A DNA stretch of 13,350 nucleotides from Syntrophaceae bacterium UBA4778 (GTDB taxonomy: Bacteria; Desulfobacterota; Syntrophia; Syntrophales; UBA4778): NCBI GenBank assembly GCA_002403175.1, contig DHHG01000280.1, positions 1 through 13,350 of the forward strand, in the 5' to 3' direction. Under the pieces are notes generated by a model. It saw nothing but the letters and a program-made list of their open reading frames with translations, was not told where the DNA came from and ran no database searches. Both the position numbers and the translations under genes were made by a program. Of the stretch, positions 6,064 through 13,350 are shown piece after piece. Position 1 is the stretch's first letter; every line of letters starts with the position of its first letter.

Positions 6064-7314
6064 ATGCTACCCAAATACATCAGAATCCTATTGATGCTGA
6101 TCATCAGCTCCGGAATTTTCTTCTCCGGATGCAAAGAGAAGAAGCCCAAACAGCCCCCCCCGCCTCCTATGGTTATCGTCGCTTATCCTGCTAAGGGTGT
6201 CATAACGGATACGCTGGACGCAACCGGAAATACACAAGCCGTAACGGGCGTTGATCTTGTCGCCCGAGTCGCAGGCTACCTTGAAAAGGTTTTATTCCGG
6301 GATGGGCAGATGGTGAAAAAAGATCAGCCGCTTTTTTTGATCCAGCCGAACACATATCAGGCAAACCTCCGCCAGGCCGAATCTCAAATTTCACTGTATA
6401 AAGCCCAGTACAAGTATGCTGAAGCCCAGTTCATCCGCTACTCCGATCTACTCAAACAAAATGCAGCCGCCCAGACCGATGTCGATAACTGGCGCTATCA
6501 GCGAGATTCCGCTCTCGCCAATATGCGCGCATCCGAAGCACAGCGGGATCTTGCCAGGCTCAATCTGAGCTATACGTCAGTGAAAGCCCCTTTTGACGGC
6601 AGGATCGATCGAACCCTCTTTGACCCGGGTAACCTGGTCGGTTCCGGAGGTAACACAATTCTCGCCAGAATCAATCAGATCCATCCCATTTACGCCTATT
6701 TTAATATCAGCGATATGGATCTGGCCAGAATTATGAAAATTACCAATGCCATTCCCGGCCAAGGTACGGCTCACAAATGGCCTGTTTCCATGGGGGTATC
6801 GGGCGAGGACGGTTATCCTCATGATGGTTATCTTGATTTTGCTTCCATTTCGGTATCACCGACTTCCGGAACATTGCTGATGCGCGGCGTTTTCCCAAAC
6901 CCTTCGGGCAAAATCATACCGGGCCTGTACGCCCGTATTCGCATACCCATTGAAAAAAGAATCGCCCTGTTTATCCCGGAAGAAGCCGTGGACTATGATC
7001 AGCAGGGGGCATTTGTCCTGGTTGCAAATCGATTCAACACGGTCGAGCGTCGAAATATCAAGACAGGTCCGATCGTAAATAACAATATGCGAAGTGTCGT
7101 TTCCGGTATTACAGAAAGCGAACGGATCATCGTGAAAGGACGGCTGCGGGCAAAACCTGGAATTCAGGTCACGCCAAAACAGGAAAACTTCGTAGTATCC
7201 GGATTGCCCTCGCCTACCTCCAACTCCTCTGGAACCCACCATCCATATGATATGGCACCCGAAAAAAAACAGGAAGCTGTCAAGAAAACCGGATTCCAAG
7301 AGACCGAAAAATGA
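6064..7314 (+). CDS. RND efflux periplasmic adaptor (membrane fusion lipoprotein, AcrA/MexA type)
   Basis: The 416-residue periplasmic adaptor is anchored by lipid at Cys23 (lipobox FFSGC), then has a KPKQPPPPP linker at about 27-35. Biotinyl-lipoyl halves (about 66-95 and 170-190, with KAPFDGRI at 174-181) flank a helical hairpin (about 98-168), and beta-barrel and membrane-proximal domains follow. It bridges the inner-membrane pump to the outer-membrane channel. I chose ATG 6064 because it gives a standard lipoprotein signal and has GGA 7 bases upstream. The frame extends to a TTG at 6028, with an in-frame ATG at 6052, but those add non-signal-like residues and lack better ribosome sites. 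The last 40 or so residues are low-complexity and Lys/Glu/Ser-rich. Its stop overlaps the pump start in ATGA, indicating translational coupling. Confidence 0.94.
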   Translation: MLPKYIRILLMLIISSGIFFSGCKEKKPKQPPPPPMVIVAYPAKGVITDTLDATGNTQAVTGVDLVARVAGYLEKVLFRDGQMVKKDQPLFLIQPNTYQANLRQAESQISLYKAQYKYAEAQFIRYSDLLKQNAAAQTDVDNWRYQRDSALANMRASEAQRDLARLNLSYTSVKAPFDGRIDRTLFDPGNLVGSGGNTILARINQIHPIYAYFNISDMDLARIMKITNAIPGQGTAHKWPVSMGVSGEDGYPHDGYLDFASISVSPTSGTLLMRGVFPNPSGKIIPGLYARIRIPIEKRIALFIPEEAVDYDQQGAFVLVANRFNTVERRNIKTGPIVNNNMRSVVSGITESERIIVKGRLRAKPGIQVTPKQENFVVSGLPSPTSNSSGTHHPYDMAPEKKQEAVKKTGFQETEK

Positions 7315-10300
7315 TCTCTCAATTCTTTATCGAACGGCCTATTTTCGCCAACGTGATAGCGGTCATTACCATCATCATCGGATTCGTGAGCCTATACCGA
7401 CTTCCGGTCGCCCAGTATCCTAATATCGTTCCCCCGACTGTTCAGGTTACGGCACGCTATCCGGGAGCCAACGCAGAAACTGTCGCCGCAACGATGGGCA
7501 TTCCCATTGAACAGGCTGTTAACGGAGTAGAGGGTTCCATCTACATGTCATCGACCAGCGCGAGCGATGGTTCCTACGCTCTTACAATCACCTTCGATGT
7601 CGGCACCGACCTGAACACAGCCATGTCGCTCGTGCAAAATCAGGTTAACGGAGCTCTTTCCCAACTACCTGGAGGTGCGCAGCAGCAGGGAGTCACGGTC
7701 CGGAAAGTTTCTCCGAATATTCTGCTGGTTGTCAGTCTCTATTCGCCCGACAACCGTTTCGAAGAAACATTTCTATCCAACTACGGCGTGATCAATCTCC
7801 AAAACCCTCTCGCCCGAATTCCGGGGATCGGGCAGGTCCGCGTCTTTGGAGCGGGCCCTTACAGCATGCGCGTTTGGCTGGACCCTCGACGCCTCCAATC
7901 CTTCGGGCTGACGACAGCGGATGTCACGACCGCCATACAGGGTCAGAACATTCAGGTCGGAACGGGGCAACTCGGTGCACCACCCGTGCCGGGGAATCAA
8001 CCCCTCCAATTAACAATCAAAACACTCGGACGCCTGACAGACGTTTCGCAATTTGAAAACATCATCATCAAAAGCGCAACAGGGACAGCCCCGCAGATTG
8101 TGCGTCTGCGCGATATCGCCAGAGTCGATCTGGAACAGCAGTCATTCAGCAACTTTTCAATTTACAAAGGTCACAAGTCAGCACAGATCGTGATTTTCGC
8201 TCTGCCCGACGCCAACGCTATCGAGGTGGCCGATCGCGTATACAAGGCTATGTCTGAAATGAGCAGGAAATTTCCTGCCGGATTGACCTATGATATCCGT
8301 TATGACACAACCCAATTCGTCCGGCAGGCTATCTTCGGGGTTTACGAGACGCTCTTATTGGCCGGATTTCTGGTACTGCTTGTCATTTTCCTTTTTCTTC
8401 AGAATTTTCGGGCCATGCTGGTTCCCGCCACAACCGTTCCTGTCACGATCATAGGCGCTTTCATCATGATCGATGCATTCGGTTTCACCGTGAATCTGAT
8501 CACGCTTTTCGCACTGGTACTCGTGATCGGGATCGTTGTGGATGACGCCATTGTCATCGTGGAAAACAGCTCCTACTACATTGAACGGGGATTACAGTCC
8601 AAAGAAGCCGCAGTCAAGGCTATGCAGGAGCTTACCGGTCCAATCATGGGCATCACACTGGCTCTCGTCTCCGCCTTTCTCCCCGCCGCCTTTCTTCCCG
8701 GCATTACCGGTCAGATCTTCAAGCAATTCGCACTTGTTATCGCGTCCACATCGGTTATAAGCGGCATCAACGCCCTGACGCTCAAACCAGTTCAATGTGC
8801 GCTCTGGCTCAAACCGGAAATGCAAAGAGACACCAATCGATTCCTGAGGATCTTCAACAACGGATTCCAGAAGGTAACCGACTTTTACCTGACCATTGTC
8901 ACTTGGATGGTCATGCGCCCCATCGCGATGCTTATTTTGTTTGCGGTCATTATTAATCTCTCACTGTTTGTATTCATCAGCAGACCCACTGGTTTTCTCC
9001 CGACCGAGGATCAGGGATTCGGGATCCTCCTCGCCCGATTGCCGGAGGGTGCTTCCCAACCACGCATGCGCGAATTGGCTACCAAATTTGATTCCATTCT
9101 TGGCAAAACAGCCGGTATCGCCGGATGGGTGACCATCGGCGGCTACTCTCTTCTTGATGGCGCCAACGTTTCCAATGTCAGTACAACTTTCGTGGTTTAT
9201 GATGATTGGAGTAAAAGGGGCTCCCGCCTGAATCAGGATAAAATCATAGAAGGAATCAATCGCGACCTATTCGGTATTCCGGAGGCCCAGGCCTTTGTAG
9301 TCATTCCGCCACCCATCCGCGGTCTCGGTCAGACAGGCGGTTTTCAAATGGTAGTCGAGGATCGTGGGAATCTTGGTCTATCCGAACTCGAAAGGATAAC
9401 GAAGGGCCTTGTCCAGTCAGGGAATGCCCGTCCCGATCTTCTGAAAGGGATCACAACGACTTTTGATAACAAAAATCCGCAACTCTACATAGATATTGAC
9501 CAGACCAAAGCCGAGGCGTTTCAAGTCCGGATGATCTCCATCTATGAATCTCTTCAAGCTTACCTGGGCTCCTCTTTTGTAAACCTGTTCAACAAATATA
9601 ACCAGGTCTTTCAGGTCTACATCCAGGCCGACGAAAATTTCCGGTTGAACCCTGAAGATATCAAACGGCTATACGTCCGGAACATGAATAACGAGATGGT
9701 CCCGTTGAGCGCGCTGATCGATATCAGGCACGTTCAGGGAGCGGAACTGCTCACCCGCTACAATTTTTATCCCGCAGCCTCCATCTTCGGATCGGCCGCC
9801 CCCGGTGTCAGTTCGGGCGAAGCGCTGAAGGCCATGGAGCAGTTGGCGGCAAGGAGCCTCCGGGAAGGGTTTGACTATGAATGGACCTCGACGAGTTATC
9901 AAGAAAAGCGGGTAGGAAACCAGGCGTACTTCATCTATGCACTTTCCATCATCCTGGTCTATCTCGTCCTGGCTGCCCTGTATGAGAGCTGGACATCACC
10001 GGCTGCTGTCATGATGGTTGTTCCCATTGCTCTTGTAGGTGTCCTGATCGGAATCATGAGCCGCGGATACGACAACAATCTTTATACCCAGGTCGGTCTG
10101 GTTCTAATGATCGCCCTGGCCAGCAAGAACGCCATTCTGATTGTTGAATTCGCGCGTGACCTCCACAGCCAGGGACATTCGATTAACGATGCGGCAATCG
10201 AGGCAACCCGGCGTCGCTTCCGCCCTATCGTTATGACCTCCATTGCTTTTATCGCCGGGGTATTACCCCTCCTGTTTACCTCTGGAGCCGGATCAGCAGG

Positions 10301-10454
10301 CCAACGCTCTATCGGCACCGTCGTTTTCGGCGGCATGCTGGCCTCCACCCTGCTCGCAATCCCTTTCGTGCCGGTGTTTTACGTCCTGACGGAAAGATTA
10401 AATGACAGATGGAAGAACAGAAAGAGAAAACAGAAGCCCTCATCGGAGATATAA
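7311..10454 (+). CDS. AcrB-type RND multidrug efflux pump (HAE1 family inner-membrane transporter)
   Basis: The 1047-residue protein has normal length and layout for hydrophobe/amphiphile RND pumps: TM1 near 10-30, a large periplasmic porter domain, TM2-6 (about 340-500), TM7 near 535, a second porter domain, and TM8-12 (about 870-1030). Proton-relay residues are present: D411 and D412 in GIVVDDAIVIVEN, and K939 in LASKNAILIVEF. FFIERPIFA at the N-terminus and GFLPTEDQG at 561-569 are class hallmarks. The pump uses proton influx to export drugs, detergents, dyes or endogenous metabolites through the adaptor and channel encoded just upstream. Translation is coupled to the adaptor by the ATGA overlap. 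The C-terminus ends in a short basic tail (NRKRKQK). No defect is seen. Substrate range cannot be read from the sequence. Confidence 0.97.
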   Translation: MISQFFIERPIFANVIAVITIIIGFVSLYRLPVAQYPNIVPPTVQVTARYPGANAETVAATMGIPIEQAVNGVEGSIYMSSTSASDGSYALTITFDVGTDLNTAMSLVQNQVNGALSQLPGGAQQQGVTVRKVSPNILLVVSLYSPDNRFEETFLSNYGVINLQNPLARIPGIGQVRVFGAGPYSMRVWLDPRRLQSFGLTTADVTTAIQGQNIQVGTGQLGAPPVPGNQPLQLTIKTLGRLTDVSQFENIIIKSATGTAPQIVRLRDIARVDLEQQSFSNFSIYKGHKSAQIVIFALPDANAIEVADRVYKAMSEMSRKFPAGLTYDIRYDTTQFVRQAIFGVYETLLLAGFLVLLVIFLFLQNFRAMLVPATTVPVTIIGAFIMIDAFGFTVNLITLFALVLVIGIVVDDAIVIVENSSYYIERGLQSKEAAVKAMQELTGPIMGITLALVSAFLPAAFLPGITGQIFKQFALVIASTSVISGINALTLKPVQCALWLKPEMQRDTNRFLRIFNNGFQKVTDFYLTIVTWMVMRPIAMLILFAVIINLSLFVFISRPTGFLPTEDQGFGILLARLPEGASQPRMRELATKFDSILGKTAGIAGWVTIGGYSLLDGANVSNVSTTFVVYDDWSKRGSRLNQDKIIEGINRDLFGIPEAQAFVVIPPPIRGLGQTGGFQMVVEDRGNLGLSELERITKGLVQSGNARPDLLKGITTTFDNKNPQLYIDIDQTKAEAFQVRMISIYESLQAYLGSSFVNLFNKYNQVFQVYIQADENFRLNPEDIKRLYVRNMNNEMVPLSALIDIRHVQGAELLTRYNFYPAASIFGSAAPGVSSGEALKAMEQLAARSLREGFDYEWTSTSYQEKRVGNQAYFIYALSIILVYLVLAALYESWTSPAAVMMVVPIALVGVLIGIMSRGYDNNLYTQVGLVLMIALASKNAILIVEFARDLHSQGHSINDAAIEATRRRFRPIVMTSIAFIAGVLPLLFTSGAGSAGQRSIGTVVFGGMLASTLLAIPFVPVFYVLTERLNDRWKNRKRKQKPSSEI

Positions 10455-10642
10455 AGAGCTTTCTTAAAAGCCGATTAGAAAAAAGTTCCCATAAGACCTC
10501 CCCACACCAGTGATGATCAGCAATCCATATTTAACAAAATTCCATGCCTCTTTTTAGCTTTACTATGCCAATCAATTTATTTACCATTGTACAAATTGGA
10601 TAAGTTAATCGATGATTCCCGATTGCAAAATCAAGGATCTGC

Positions 10643-13350
10643 ATGCGCATTCTGTTGCTGGAAGATAATCCTGCCGATGCGGAACTGATCGAGAATGAGC
10701 TCCGCGGAGTTCTGTCCGATTTTGTCCTGTTCCGGGTCGAAACCGAAGAAGCCTTCTCAAAGGAACTCCTCGAGTCTCCCCCGGACATTATCCTTTCCGA
10801 TTATGACCTTCCCCTATACAATGGTGCTATCGCCCTCGCAGTGGCTAAACAGAGATGCCCCGATATTCCCTTTATTCTCGTCACTGGTGCTGTCAGCGAA
10901 GACAGGGCTATTGAAATTCTCACCAGCGGTGCGCGGGATTACGTGCTGAAGAACCGTCTTCACAGGCTGGTACCGGCTGTCCAGAGAGCTCTTGCAGAAT
11001 CTGAGGAACACCGGGCGCGAAAGGAGGCGGAGACCGAACTCCGGGAGGCTCATAAGACCTTGGAGGAGAGGGTCAAGCTCAGAACAGCGGAACTGGAAAC
11101 CGAAATGGCGGCACGCATGAAGATGGAACAGGCCCTACGGGACAGTGAACGCCGCGAACATGATCGGGCGGAGGAGTTAGCCGCCATGCTCGATGCCGTT
11201 CCGATACCTGTTTTTATTGTACATGATCCCGACAGCACTAGCATGACCGGAAATCGAGCGGCGGATGAGTTGTTGTTGCAGCCGCGAGGAGCCGAGGCGT
11301 CGCTGTCGGCTCCTCCTGAACTCAAGCCCCGGCATTTCAGGGCAGTCAAGGATGGCCGCGAGTTGAGGTTGGATGAGCTACCCGCCCAGCGTGCTGCCCG
11401 GGGTGAAAATGTAAAGGACTTCGAGTTCAGCCTTATCTTCGACGATGGCACGATCCGCCACGTGTTGGGTTACGGCACTCCCTTTTCGGACCAGCAGGGC
11501 CAACCGCGGGGCGCGGTCCACGTCTTGGTTGACATCACCGAGCGCAAGCAGGACGAGGAAACCCTGCGCCGGGAACATGATTTTATCTCAAAGGTGATGG
11601 AGACAGCGGGGGCTTTGGTGGTTGTCTTGGACAGGGAAGGACGAATTACGGAATTTAACCGAGCGTGTGAGCAAATATCGGGTTACTCATTCCAGGAAGT
11701 GAGGGAACGGGCTATCTGGGATTTGTTAATCTCCCCCGAAGAGTTGGCTGGAGTTCAAGCGAAATGGAACGCACTCATAAACGGGACCTTTCCGATCGCG
11801 CACGAAAACGCATGGTTGTCCAAAGATGGGACATGGCATATTATTGCTTGGCAAAATACAGTATTGACCAGCGTAACGGGTGAGGTTCAGTATGTCATAG
11901 GCACTGGAATCGACATCACGGAGCGCAAACGGATAGAAGAAGATTTAAGGAAGAGCGAGGAACAGTTCCGTACCTTGGCTGATTCCATTCCCAATCTTGC
12001 GTGGTGGGCAAACGGCGATGGCTACATCACTTGGTATAACCAGCGCTGGTATGAATATACCGGCACGACACCGGAACAAATGGAGGGTTGGGGCTGGCAG
12101 AAAGTACATGACCCGAAATTGTTGCCGCAAATTATGAAGGAGTGGAATGAGGCACTTGCTACCGGTCAGCCTGCCGAAATAGAATTCCCTCTGCGCGGAG
12201 CAGACGGGGTCTTCCGCCCCTTTCTGACCCGTGTCATACCACTGAAAGATTCGGCTGGTCGGGTCCTCAGGTGGTTTGGGACCAATACAGATATCTCCGC
12301 ATTGAAACAATCAGAAGAGGCCCTGCGCGAGATCGCGACCCAGGCCCACCAGCAACTGGAAGAGATTCAGTCCATCTACAACTCTGCGCATACAGGCCTA
12401 TGCGTCCTCGATCGCTCGCTACGCTACATAAGAATTAACGAGCGTTTGGCTGAAATCAATGGCTTTCCGGTTTCCGATCACATAGGTAAGACGGTAAGAG
12501 ATATTGTGCCGAATATAGCATCATTGGCAGAAGAGGTGACCGATTGCATCATTCGAACGGGAGAGCCTGCCCTGAACTTAGAGTTCACAGGGGAGACTTC
12601 CTCCCACCCTGGCCTAAAGCGCACGTTCTTGGGGCACTGGCTTCCGCTGAAAAACACGGATGGGTACATTTTTGGTTTCAATGTGGTCATAGAGGAGATC
12701 ACCGATCGCAAGCAAGCGGAAGAAAGACTCATTAAAAGTGAGGAACTCCTTCGGGAAACCAACAAGGAACTTGAAAGCTTCAGCTACAGTGTATCCCATG
12801 ACCTCCAGTCACCTCTTCGTGCAATCAAAGGATTCTCCAGCATGATTCTCAAAGAGGAGGCATTGACGGGAGCAGAAGCAAAACGGAAGCTTGCCGTCAT
12901 CCAGGAAAACGCGGAAAAAATGCAGCGCCTCATTGAGGACCTCCTCTTATTATCAAGAGTAGGCAGGCAGAAGCTGTCATGCCATCCAATCGATATGGAT
13001 GCCCTTGTCAAAGATGTCTGGAAAGATCTTGCAACGGCGCATTCAGACAAGCCTCTGAAGCTGAAAACAAACGAGCTTCGACCCGCTTATGGGGTTCAGA
13101 ACCTCATCCGGCAGGTGCTCACGAATCTCCTCTCCAATGCTATCAAGTATTCAGCTAATCGGAAACCCATAGAGGTTGAGGTAGGGAGTCTTCAGGAAAA
13201 CGGAGCGAATGTATACTATGTGAAAGACAAGGGCGTCGGCTTCGATATGAAATACTACGACAAACTCTTCGGGGTCTTCCAGCGGCTCCATGGATCTGAG
13301 TTCGAAGGGACCGGGATCGGGCTCTCCATCGCTCAACGCATTATCCATCT
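10643..13350 (+). CDS. Hybrid sensor histidine kinase: REC - four PAS - HisKA - HATPase, C-terminus cut by the window edge
   Basis: The frame starts at ATG 10643 with AAGGA 5 bases upstream and stays open to the right edge (902 codons). Domains in order: an N-terminal receiver (about 1-118; acidic pocket E7-D8, phosphoacceptor D53 in LSDYDLP, T81, K103); a charged coiled coil (about 118-180); PAS1 (182-300, ending DITERK), PAS2 (312-424, DITERKR), PAS3 (442-552) and PAS4 (572-690, ITDRK); HisKA with H719 in SYSVSHDLQSPLRAI; and an ATPase domain with N box (825-836), DKGVGFD (862-868) and EGTGIGLS (888-895). No membrane segment is visible, so it is cytoplasmic. The receiver probably accepts phosphate from another kinase and gates this one; PAS ligands are unknown. 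It lies 188 bases after the pump gene, a gap with no clear terminator or promoter, so cotranscription is possible. PAS1 is notably GC-rich. Only the last part of the ATPase domain is likely missing. Confidence 0.93.
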   Translation, partial: MRILLLEDNPADAELIENELRGVLSDFVLFRVETEEAFSKELLESPPDIILSDYDLPLYNGAIALAVAKQRCPDIPFILVTGAVSEDRAIEILTSGARDYVLKNRLHRLVPAVQRALAESEEHRARKEAETELREAHKTLEERVKLRTAELETEMAARMKMEQALRDSERREHDRAEELAAMLDAVPIPVFIVHDPDSTSMTGNRAADELLLQPRGAEASLSAPPELKPRHFRAVKDGRELRLDELPAQRAARGENVKDFEFSLIFDDGTIRHVLGYGTPFSDQQGQPRGAVHVLVDITERKQDEETLRREHDFISKVMETAGALVVVLDREGRITEFNRACEQISGYSFQEVRERAIWDLLISPEELAGVQAKWNALINGTFPIAHENAWLSKDGTWHIIAWQNTVLTSVTGEVQYVIGTGIDITERKRIEEDLRKSEEQFRTLADSIPNLAWWANGDGYITWYNQRWYEYTGTTPEQMEGWGWQKVHDPKLLPQIMKEWNEALATGQPAEIEFPLRGADGVFRPFLTRVIPLKDSAGRVLRWFGTNTDISALKQSEEALREIATQAHQQLEEIQSIYNSAHTGLCVLDRSLRYIRINERLAEINGFPVSDHIGKTVRDIVPNIASLAEEVTDCIIRTGEPALNLEFTGETSSHPGLKRTFLGHWLPLKNTDGYIFGFNVVIEEITDRKQAEERLIKSEELLRETNKELESFSYSVSHDLQSPLRAIKGFSSMILKEEALTGAEAKRKLAVIQENAEKMQRLIEDLLLLSRVGRQKLSCHPIDMDALVKDVWKDLATAHSDKPLKLKTNELRPAYGVQNLIRQVLTNLLSNAIKYSANRKPIEVEVGSLQENGANVYYVKDKGVGFDMKYYDKLFGVFQRLHGSEFEGTGIGLSIAQRIIH

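Noticed and set aside
5964..6194. 76-residue plus-strand frame between channel and adaptor genes
   Set aside because: It overlaps the adaptor signal region in another frame and has no recognisable features.
6856..7299. 147-residue minus-strand frame inside the adaptor gene
   Set aside because: It is antisense to a clear gene and has no independent family signature; typical shadow frame.
10455..10642. Promoter or terminator between the pump and kinase genes
   Set aside because: GCTTT/AAAGC near 10460 is short and lacks a T tract; TTTACC with TAAGTT near 10580-10610 has a poor 15-base spacer. Neither is convincing.
1..13350. CRISPR arrays, tRNA, rRNA, complete insertion sequences, phage genes
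   Set aside because: I looked for regular direct repeats, cloverleaf-like stems, transposase or integrase motifs and saw none; the only repeat-like unit is the palindromic element at 3228-3409.

Overview
The window looks like a chromosomal segment of a Gram-negative, motile, exopolysaccharide-producing bacterium. The evidence is lipoprotein-type outer-membrane and periplasmic efflux parts, an exosortase with its EpsI partner, an HD-GYP protein, CheW, and sigma-54- and sigma-28-like promoters. The gene style and moderate GC content suggest a deltaproteobacterium (Desulfobacterota), but that is inference; no rRNA or other marker gene is present.

Minus-strand block (1-4091). In transcription order from right to left: a stand-alone cheW (3501-4010) behind a convincing FliA-type promoter and followed by an intrinsic terminator; a 182-bp palindromic, MITE-like element (3228-3409); a regulatory region with nested dyads and a strong sigma-54 -24/-12 match; then exosortase (2120-2974), epsI (1467-2123, overlapping) and a DUF3391/HD-GYP cyclic-di-GMP phosphodiesterase (373-1374). 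Last is the start of a small, very acidic, unrecognised protein that runs off the left edge (1-239).

Plus-strand block (4329-13350). A leader with two adjacent hairpins precedes a three-gene tripartite efflux operon in the order outer-membrane factor (4362-5963), membrane fusion lipoprotein (6064-7314), and AcrB-type RND pump (7311-10454, overlapping by 4 bases). After 188 bases comes a large cytoplasmic hybrid sensor kinase (REC-PAS-PAS-PAS-PAS-HisKA-HATPase) that is open at the right edge (10643 to 13350).

Working together: the exosortase/EpsI pair would sort PEP-CTERM-type proteins at the envelope, the HD-GYP enzyme would lower cyclic-di-GMP next to it, and CheW links receptors to CheA in motility. 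The left half therefore has a surface/biofilm versus motility theme, with each transcription unit apparently under its own alternative sigma factor. The right half is a drug or metabolite export system followed by an unassigned signalling kinase. The best candidates for something new are the sigma-54 control region of the exosortase operon with its competing dyads, the palindromic element, and the GC-rich PAS module inside the kinase.
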